Position numbers and translations under genes: made by a program. A stretch of DNA of 64,000 nt from Ilex aquifolium. Taxonomy: Eukaryota > Streptophyta > Magnoliopsida > Aquifoliales > Aquifoliaceae. Under the pieces are notes generated by a model, which saw nothing but the letters and a program-made list of their open reading frames with translations, had not been told where the DNA came from and did no database searches. The stretch is from contig OX637405.1 of assembly GCA_951799425.1 (NCBI GenBank), forward strand, positions 26,824,635 through 26,888,634, written 5' to 3'. Every line of letters starts with the position of its first letter. Positions within the stretch are counted from its first letter, which is position 1. This document shows, in pieces, positions 55,967 to 64,000 of the stretch.

Positions 55967-58610
55967 CTAAGTATCTAGAGAGGGAGCAATTGAAGGGTCT
56001 CGCAGCTCGGTGGATGAGCCAGCAGCAACAGAAACAAGGGAAGAGCTTCCGGTAATGCCTTGGGTCCCTGCTTCCGTTAAATCTGGATTTTGAGCATGGG
56101 CCTCAGTCATTGAATCGGCTGAAAGAGGTGCGGTAATAGGAGAAGCAGGGGATGCAGTACGGAGCTCAGGGGTTGCGGTTGGAAGTTCGGGAATTACGAC
56201 AAGAGCACCAGAGGTCCCAGAGGCAGGTGCGTCTTGACTCAAGGCTGTGGCTGAGGGGGCAGAGGCTTCCGCCTCATTTTCAGAACCAGACTCCTCCATC
56301 TCTTCTTCAGTAGGAATTGAGAAGTTGAAGTCGAGATCAGGGAAAGCCTTCATAGCCTTGCGCCTAAAGGCAAGCCACCCAGTAGCCCACAAAGTAGTGG
56401 CCTCATCTCTTAGCTCGGCGATCTCATTATCCCGATGATTGACCAAGTCTTTCTGCTCCTCAAGCTCCTCGCAGAGCTTGCCGTTTGCCTCGTTGAGGGC
56501 GAGATAATCTTGATTAACCCGGATGATCTCTTTCTTGGCATCAAAAGCCTCCTGGTTAGCTTTGGACCACGCCTCAACCTTAAGCTGCAGGTCTTCCTTA
56601 ACCAACTTCAGCTTATCTCGAGCTTTCTTCTCCCCCTCCTTAGCTCTGACCTTGACTGTCAGTGTGTGTTTGAGGTCGGAGGCTTGCTTCACCGTCTGCT
56701 CGTTGAGGGTCTCCATCTGCTCTTTGAGGCTCTCCACCCGAGCTCTGAGATCTTCGTTCTCAAGAGACAATTCAGAAACCTTGGTCTTATACTTCTTCAA
56801 GACCTGAAAAGAGCTCTCTTGGGACCGAACCCGATGCAGTAGACCATTCACATGAAGGACAGCCTGAAAATGCGAAAGAACGCATGAGACCACGAAACAA
56901 AAATAAGTGAAGAAGGAGAAGTGGTAGCGCTTACAGCAGCAACTCCCTGAAGAGCTGAAGAAATGGACTCCTCAAGAGGCATAGAAGCGGCCTTCAGAAC
57001 ATCAGACTCAGAGAAAATAGAAGAAAGAGCCCCTGCAGCAAGATCCATGTTGTCAAAAAAGGAATCCTCATCTTCTTCAGATTTTCTCTCTGCCTTCCCA
57101 GAAGCAGTGTATGAGAACCTCCTGGGTTGGAGATCAGGGAATCACTCCCAAAGCTTTCTCAACCTCAGAGGAGGAAGGGGAAGCCTGATCTCCCTTTCGA
57201 GCAGGCACCGACCTAGGATGGGCCACTGGAGGAGGAGTGATGACTACATTTTGAGGAATGCCGGATGAGGAAGGCGGTGCCTTGATGGGAACCAATTCTG
57301 TAGTAGCAGAGGGGGGTGAAGGCACCTCCAACCTGGGAGTTTTAGCTCGAGTGTTTGGACCACTCCCAGAGCTGACCCGAGCCTTGCGCTTTCCAGACCG
57401 GCCACCTCTCATCAGTTCTGCAACTTTAGCCTGAATCTCTTCTGGAGTAGACTTCATGGTAGAAGGACCTGGAAAGTCTAGATGGAGTAAAGAGATGTAA
57501 GGAGAAAAAGAAGAAAAGGAAAAATGATGGAGAGAGGAAAACAAGTGACGATGAAATTACCTTCGTCAGCCCCTAAAACAGATAATGGAATCGCTAAAGT
57601 CGCCACAGGAAGGCTCAGACCTAGCTGCACCAAATTTCTCGACTCAATCAGGTCGGCGTACTTCTCCGGCTTGATCTTCGCCAACTTCGCTAGCACCTTC
57701 TGATCTTCAGGGCTGAGCTCAAAACGATCACCTGAAAAGAAGAAAAGTGTGCAAGTAAGAGAAAGGCAATAGGCCTATAAGTTCCAGACCAGAGCTCAGT
57801 CGACTCAAGTAAAGACTCACGCAAGTTGTCTGGTTCAGTCCAAGCCGTAGGGATACCGAGAGTATCATTCTTATCAGCAGGATTATACTCCCAATTGGTG
57901 CCCCCGACAAAAAAGAAATGCTCCTTCCAGTGCTTGTGAGAGGTCGGAATGTTAGAAATAAGCTGTCTAACGTTGGCACGCTTAGAGGCATACAAGAAGC
58001 CTTCAGAGGTCGGTTTAACGTTAAAGAACTCTAGAAACAAGGAAATGCTGGGAACCCCAAGTTTATGCTTCCTGAAGATGACTAGAAAACCAACCATGAC
58101 GCCATAGAAGTTGGGGGAAATCTGGGAAGGGCACACATGAAAATGTTGCAGAACAACCTTGATGAAGGGGTGAAGAGGGAAGCGAAGACCGTTATCAAAG
58201 GCGGCAAGAAAGAAGCAGACCCTATTGCGTACTTGTTCTACATAGTAGACGGATTTGTCTGGACACCAGGGTTCGACCCCAGGAGGAAAACCGTACCGAA
58301 CTTTATAAGCCTTCATTAGCTCAGGGGCCTCTTTACTGTAGCCCACAGACTCGGCATGCCTGAAGGGCGACCCCAAATATGAGGTCTTCTCTTCAACCCC
58401 GACTCCACTCACCTTGACTTTGCCTTTATCAGGTCTGGGGGGCATGGGAGAAGAAGTAGAGGGAGGCTCCTCGGTACCCACCTCAGTTTCTACAGCCTCC
58501 ACACCAGGAAAGTTATCAATTTCGTCACCCACGTCTCCTAAATCAGTGTCCCCAGACCTATTGCCCAGTAGGGAGACAGAGGAACAAGTAGCACCGGAGG
58601 AGGCAGACAT
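55967..58610 (-). CDS. Antisense gene 1 of the Tat element (4 exons, one frameshift)
   Basis: Minus-strand exons are 58610-57821, 57731-57561, 57468-56935 and 56863-55967. All three introns (90, 92 and 71 bp) are GT-AG and the phases agree. The product would be about 796 residues. Exon 1 carries the Transposase_28-like core (NGLRFPLHPFIKVVLQHF, FYGVMVGFLVIF), exon 2 a helical LSPEDQKVLAKLAKIKPEKY, exon 3 a Pro/Ser-rich linker with a KRKAR nuclear-type motif, and exon 4 a long coiled coil (about 56790-56400), then a Ser/Ala/Thr-rich tail. One extra base near 57135 (CCCTGAT) shifts the frame in exon 3 and makes an early stop; downstream exons stay open. The frame is also open upstream of 58610 to 59090, so a longer start is possible. 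Confidence 0.65.
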
Positions 58611-59244
58611 GATTGGGCAGGAAAAAGGAAGATTAAAGGAGCGATAAAGAGGGGGAACACTGATCAAACTCTCCCTAATGACCCTTGGGTCAGCGCAGTA
58701 ACTCCCGACGGCAAGAATGTGGACTATAGAGCTCCAATCTACGAAATGAGGAAGTGGGGCTAGGCAATGGTCACGATTCCAAAAGTAAAAGAACCGAAAG
58801 GCCCAAAAATGTAGCAACCACCTCGAATCCGAGGGATCCAGAGCAGAGGAGGAGGTGAAAGGGGCGAAGAACGTACCTAACTCAGGAACAGCGGCAAACA
58901 GGAACTTGGAGCAAAATCGGGGGAAGGAGACGATGCGAGTCTTCAAGACGAAGGTTGGGAATTCGTTTTCAAGCAAGAAATCAGGAAAGTTCGGGTAAGA
59001 TCGTCTGAAATCGCAAGGGGAATAGAGACGAAGAGTAGAGAAGAAGATGAATAGTGCGCAGAAATGGTTCAGGTAGCCGTTTTGGGGCATTTAAAGCTTG
59101 GGGAACGTGGGCTGAGACATGCGCGGGAATCGAGGAGAGTCATGATTTCTACTAACCGTCAAAAATCTTCAAGTCACGTGCTAGCCACGTGCATATTTAA
59201 CTCTGACTGGAATACAGGTCAGCCCCTGCCTAAGATCCTAAGGC
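58611..59244. other. Leader/promoter region of antisense gene 1
   Basis: This lies between the antisense start and the polypurine tract. A minus-strand frame stays open to 59090 but looks compositionally unlike the gene. The antisense promoter must be here or in the 3' LTR. Confidence 0.4.
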
Positions 59245-59261
59245 AAGGGTTGGGGGGCAAC
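59245..59261 (+). other. Polypurine tract of the Tat element
   Basis: AAGGGTTGGGGGGCAAC directly precedes the 3' LTR, as expected for plus-strand priming. Confidence 0.75.
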
Positions 59262-59579
59262 TGATGATACTTAAAATAAACCCCAGACACGAGCTCAGGA
59301 AAAGAGCTCAGCTCTGGAGGATAGGGAAAATAAACCGAGCTGACCCAGCCACGATCTGAGCTCGACCAGTCAACACTTGTACTCCCAGCTGAAGACATAA
59401 GGCGATAAATGTTAAGAGGACAGCAAGTCGACAGCAGATATATTCATAATGGGAATTCAGCTAATCCAAGGCGCGTAACACATTACCAGCAAGGATCCCC
59501 TCCTACAATCAAGGAGAGGATCCCATGATAAAAGGCAAAAACCAAGCCATTTGGAACCAGCTATAGGAAGTCTAGGTAA
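59262..59579 (+). mobile_element. 3' LTR of the Tat element, truncated by an insertion
   Basis: Matches 46051-46368 with one difference (59443 region, GACAGCAG against GACAACAG). It stops at CTAGGTAA where the Athila-type LTR begins. The missing 373 bp should follow that element beyond the window. Confidence 0.92.
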
Positions 59580-59802
59580 TGATTAGCACTCAAAAGTAGC
59601 ATATTGTTACACTCTTTTTGGACTAATTATACTTTGATTGAGTTTAAATGATGATATTTTAGGTTCTAAAGTGAAGGGAAGTTCAAAGGCATCCAAGAAG
59701 TACATCTGAGGGTAACAAGCAGCTCTTTAAGGACATAAACTGGAAAAAAACGTCACCCAACGTTCGAATGTCCAGTGGAACCCTATTGTCCAGTGAAACC
59801 CT

Positions 59803-59860
59803 AATGAAGACCGGTGGATGAAGACCGGTGGATGAAGACCGGTAGATGAAGACTGGTAGT
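59803..59860 (+). repeat. 14-bp tandem repeat in the Athila-type LTR
   Basis: Four copies of a GAAGACCGGTGGAT-type unit, the last two diverged. Confidence 0.85.
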
Positions 59861-60020
59861 TGGTTCAATATTTTGGCCTATAAATAGACCCATTGTTGGA
59901 ACATTTTAAAAAGCAGAAAAAAGGGAATTTAGAGAGCAAAATTTCTTTCATCTTTTGTAGCTTCCATTTCAATTCATGTATTGAAGATTTTATGCTTATG
60001 TTCTTATGGTAAGAGTTCTT

Positions 60021-60177
60021 TCTTCTAATTGTCATTTCTTTATAGCTTTTATATTTACTTGCTTGTATAAATATAATGGAAGGCTGAGCCTCCTCTTCTA
60101 ATTGTCATTTCTTTATAGCTTTTATATTTACTTGCTTGTATAACCATAATGGAAGGCTGAGCCTCCTCTTCTAATTG
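60021..60177 (+). repeat. 73-bp tandem duplication in the Athila-type LTR
   Basis: Two nearly identical 73-bp units (60021-60093 and 60094-60166), starting TCTTCTAATTGTCATTTC, plus the first 11 bases of a third. Confidence 0.92.
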
Positions 60178-61162
60178 TTACTTGTATTTGCATACATCAA
60201 GAGATATAGCTTATCCTTCGGTTGTGGTGGAAACCCTCCAAGGATAACTAGCTTTCTTCTATTTTATTGTTCATGCATTTTACTTCCATTGCTTGAGCAT
60301 CCTTCTTCTTAGAGGAGTGAAACTCTCCCACCTCTTTAGTGCTTTACCAAAGCCGGGAAGAGTGGAACGTGATTCACTCGTTCTCTGTCGAAGAACGACT
60401 CCTTGTTTAGCTATTTTACTTTAAAGCATTTCGCTTCTAGTGCTTGAGCATTTTACTTTGTAACACCTTTGCTTATGGGGATGAGTACCATTCATCATTC
60501 TAGCTTTACCATAGCTATGAAGGGTGAGTAGTCCTCATTCACTCTTTGGGAAGGGATGATAGATATGTAAAAGATTAATCCGGACATTATGTTTGTGTAT
60601 CACCTTTATGCTTAAATGTTCTATACTCCACTTGATTTTTGGGTGATTGAATGCACCTAGCAAAGTAAGGGTACTTTGTATAATCAACGGATCTTTCTAT
60701 GATAAATGGATGACTCCTACATGGAAAGACCCATTGATTCAAGGCAAGTACCCTAACTAACTCTTCATGACAAACTTTCAATGTCCACCATTATTGAACT
60801 TCATTCCTATCTTCCGATTAATTTGCCGTTGACACGGGAGTTAATTGAGTTATAAAGCACAAACATAATGCACCGGACAATCAACTACATATTCTGATTC
60901 CCGAACCAAAGAGTGTTTGTTACATTTAATCATCTTATATTTTGTCTAGAAAAATACCCATTGGAAAGAATCTTACATTCTATCCAAAACTTTCCACAAC
61001 TTCAAAATCATAATATTTCCAGTTACAAGTCTTTCTCACTATTTACTTCAAAGAACACCAACCATAGTTCCCTGAGGATTCGACTCTGGACTCAAACCGG
61101 ATTATTACTACAACTTGACCGCCTGCACTTGGGTGTACACATTTCGGATCAAGTCAAGTTTT

Positions 61163-61180
61163 TGGCGCCGTTGCCGGGGA
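61163..61180 (+). other. Primer binding site of the Athila-type element
   Basis: TGGCGCCGTTGCCGGGGA is complementary to the 3' end of tRNA-Asp, the usual primer for Athila elements. Confidence 0.85.
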
Positions 61181-61389
61181 ATCATAAAAGGTGCTCTTTT
61201 TAGAAAAAGGTGAAAAAAAAAAAACCTCTTTTTTTGTATATATTTTTGCCTTATTGTGAATAATTTTGTTTTTTTTTTATGACTGACACCAATCGCCTCT
61301 ATCAAAATTTGCCTGCTGAATCTTCTGGGTCTGTAAATCAACTTGAACCACCTTCACCCTAATCAGAAGCCGATTCTTGTAACTTCAAT

Positions 61390-64000
61390 ATGGCAAATAT
61401 TGATAGGCAGGGTGAAGATCATGTGAGAGAGGGGGAAGTACCCAACATTCGAACATTGCGGGATTACTTACATCCCACAAGGAATAGTGTCCCCTCTTGT
61501 TTTGTTTTTCCGGAGAATGCGCCCCACTTCACTGTGAAGACGGGGACAGTTCAATTACTCCCTCAATTCCATGGATTTGAATCTGAAAATCCATATCTGC
61601 ACATAAAAGATTTTGAGGAGGTATGTGGAACTTTTCAAGACAATTCTGAACTAGCCAAAATGAAACTTTTCCCTTTTTCTTTAAAGGACAAAGCCAAACA
61701 ATGGTTAAATTCTTTAAAAGCTCTTTCAATCCCTAGTTGGCAGGCTCTACAGAATGAATTTTTCAGAAAATTCTTTCCTCTGCACCGCACTAATGCACTC
61801 AAAAGACAAATCATGAATTTTTCGGTCAAAGAAGGGGAAACTTTTTATCAAAGCTGGGAGAGATTCAAAGATCTTCTCCAATCTTGTCCACACCATGCTT
61901 TTGAAAATTGGACTTTGGCAGGTTTTTTCTATGATTCCTTGCCCACTAGGTTACGACAGTTTGTCGAAATGATGGCTCAGGGAGAGTTCATGGGAAAAAG
62001 TCCGGAGGAGGCATTCAATTTTTTTGATACCATATCTGACAGTTCTCAAATGTGGGACTCAGCCTCTCCTACCACTGTAGAAGCCAAACCACCTACTTTC
62101 CAAGGGGGTAAGTATGTCTTGAGAGAAGATGATGATCTTAGAGCAAAAATGTCCACTTTGTCTCGAAAGCTTGAAGCTTTAGAGATGAAAAAGGTCCATC
62201 AAGTTGATGTTGTCTCTCCCACAGAACAAGTGTGTGGGATTTGTGCGCTAACAGGGCATCCTACTGGGGAATGCCCGACCATTCCGGCATTCAAAGAAGT
62301 TTTGTTGGAACAAACAAATGCCATTTCCAATTTCAACAAGCTTTACTCCAACCCATACTCTGAAACATACAATCCAGGGTGGCGGAACCACCCAAATTTC
62401 AGTTGGAGAAACACACAACCAACCCCCATGAATCAGCAACAAAGTCCACAATAACCACCTCAAGGACCTCCACAATATCCTCATCAACAAGGGCCACCAC
62501 AACCACCTCAAGGGCCACCACATCCACCTCAAGTACCTCCACAATATCCTCCATATCAACCACCGCACAAAAGGAGCCTTGAAGATACATTGAATCAATT
62601 CATGCAAACCCAAATGGGCTATAACAATAGTTCTACTCAGGCTTTTATTGATTTCAAGGCCCAGACCACACAATCTTTTGAGGATCTCAAAGGCCACATT
62701 CAAAAGCTGACCCAGTCCATGAGCACACATGAGAAGGGAAAATTTCCTGCCCAACCAAAGCCTCCACAAGGCCAATTTCAGGTGGGAAATCCATCAACTA
62801 TGGAAACTCCACAAGACCAAGCCAAAACTGTCACCACATTGAGAAGTGGCAAAGAGATTGACAAGTCCATCAGAAACATGCTGATTCCAGACCCAAAACC
62901 AGACTCAATTCCAGCCAACCCATTAAGTGAGTCAGAACTTGCAACAAAAAATGACTGTGATCCCATGATTGAACAAGAACCAGAGCCATCAAGGGAAGAA
63001 GAACCCTCGTGTTCTATTCCTGCTCCTTTCCCTCATAGACTCAAGAGCATACAGAAAGCAAACAATCAGTCTGAAATTTACGAGCTTTTCAAGCAAGTAA
63101 AAATCAACATCCCACTTCTGGATGCAATCCAACAGGTTCCAGGTTATGCCAAGTTTCTAAAAGACTTGTGCACAGTCAAAAGAAGCCAAAATGTTCAAAA
63201 AATAGCCTTCCTCACAGAGCAAGCCAGTGCCCTACTTCAACACAAAATCCCTCCAAAGTACGAAGATCCAGGGTGCCCCACTGTGTCATGTGTCATTGGA
63301 AATTTCAAAATTGAGCAAGCATTGTTAGACCTTGGAGCTAGTGTCAACTTGCTTCCTTTCTCTGTCTACCAGCAGTTGGGTTTAGGTGAACTCAAACCCA
63401 CTTGCATCACACTTCAATTAGCAGATAGATCTGTAAAAATTCCTAGGGGTATTGTTGAAGATGTACTTGTCCAAGTGGATAATTTTGTCTTCCCTGTAGA
63501 CTTCATTGTTCTAGATACTCATCCAGAAGTTCATTCAGAAACTCCAATTCCTGTCATTCTTGGTCGACCTTTTCTAGCAACCTCCAATGCATTAATCAAT
63601 TGCAGGAATGGTATTATGAAATTGACTTTTGGGAATATGACTTTCGAAATGAACGTCTTTGACATTGCAAAACACCCAAGAGAGTACGAGGAGGTAGGAG
63701 AAATAAATTCCATTGAGTCATTGATACAAGCACATCTGAATGACTCATTCTGTGAGGATCTTAGTGAATCAACTTTGTCAAAATCTGACTCATCTGACTC
63801 TCTGGAACAAAACTCCATTGAGTGCCCTACCTTCAATGTGGGGACATGGGCTCCTAAATTTGAAGAAATTTCATCAAGTGGTACAAAACCACTATCTTCA
63901 AGTGACAGGCCACCAAAGCCTGAACTGAAACCGCTCCCATCTGATCTTAAGTATGCATTTTTAGGTGAGGATAAATCTTACCCAGTGGTAATTTCTTCAA
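61390..64000 (+). pseudogene. Athila-type gag-protease, with one stop, open at the window edge
   Basis: The frame from ATG 61390 has the Athila gag core (FHGFESENPYLHIKDFEEVC, then FPFSLKDKAKQWLNSL), a long helical region and a CCHC knuckle, CGICALTGHPTGEC, at about 62233-62274. A TAA at 62452-62454 (probably from CAA) interrupts a Pro/Gln-rich linker. The same frame continues open to the last base, with the protease-like LLDLGASVNLLP near 63330 and ILGRPFLATSNA near 63560. Reverse transcriptase and integrase should follow beyond the window. An upstream short frame at 61280-61360 is not called. Confidence 0.88.

Larger units (their letters stand above)
46051..59579 (+). mobile_element. Ty3/gypsy Tat-type LTR retrotransposon, young, with antisense genes
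   Basis: Parts in order: 5' LTR, primer site, gag, pol with two RNase H domains, a 54-bp palindrome array, antisense gene 2, antisense gene 1, polypurine tract, and a truncated 3' LTR. The first 318 bp of the two LTRs differ at one base by my reading, so the insertion is very recent. The 3' LTR is cut at 59579 by an Athila-type insertion, and its remainder should lie beyond the window. Dual RNase H plus extra ORFs and tandem repeats after pol are features of the Tat lineage. Confidence 0.92.
59580..61156 (+). mobile_element. 5' LTR of an Athila-type Ty3/gypsy element
   Basis: It starts TGATTAGC at the break in the Tat LTR and ends CA at 61156, 1577 bp long, followed within 6 bases by a primer site. 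The five bases before it (GGTAA, 59575-59579) are the likely target duplication. Internal tandem repeats are present at 59803-59860 and 60021-60177. Confidence 0.85.

Noticed and set aside
1..64000. tRNA and rRNA genes
   Set aside because: I looked for tRNA-like cores and rRNA sequence and saw none; the TGGCGCC sites are primer binding sites, not genes.

Overview
The window is plant nuclear DNA, most likely from a dicot. It has host genes with GT-AG introns, long AT-rich intergenic tracts, and many plant transposable elements in nested layers. The only intact host genes recognised are two copies of an ALS3/STAR2-type UPF0014 membrane protein gene, which in plants is linked to aluminium tolerance. 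A third host gene, with a Tudor-like domain, is cut in two by a copia retrotransposon.

Layout. 1-1896: 3' end of a decayed Ty1/copia element with its LTR. 1901-8486: ALS3 copy A, with a PIF/Harbinger-like element (itself carrying a Mutator-like MITE) upstream and a solo LTR in intron 1. 9177-18200: decayed endogenous pararetrovirus-like sequence on the minus strand, split by a 3.4 kb Helitron at 13245-16654. 18200-26845: gene-free DNA with MITEs and a block repeated at 43.5-46.05 kb. 26846-29909: ALS3 copy B. 30300-32429: dead MuDR-type transposase on the minus strand. 35093-42530: host gene split by a complete but decayed minus-strand copia element. 43498-46050: second copy of the repeated block, with an inverted part and a hAT-like insertion. 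46051-59579: a very young Ty3/gypsy Tat-type element with gag, pol, a tandem array of palindromes and two antisense genes with introns. 59580-64000: the 5' part of an Athila-type gypsy element inserted into the 3' LTR of the Tat element; it runs off the window.

Two pairs of repeats, the ALS3 copies and the 18.6-22.2 versus 43.5-46.05 kb blocks, lie at similar offsets of about 21-25 kb. This suggests one tandem duplication of roughly 25 kb, later remodelled by separate insertions in each half. Comparing the halves gives empty sites that define several insertions to the base.

Most striking are the two antisense, intron-containing genes in the Tat element, which appear paralogous, and the 54-bp palindrome array between them and pol. 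Both ALS3 copies keep identical splice positions and a 24-codon upstream ORF. By eye I count about 12 substitutions in 795 coding bases, changing only two residues, so both may be functional.
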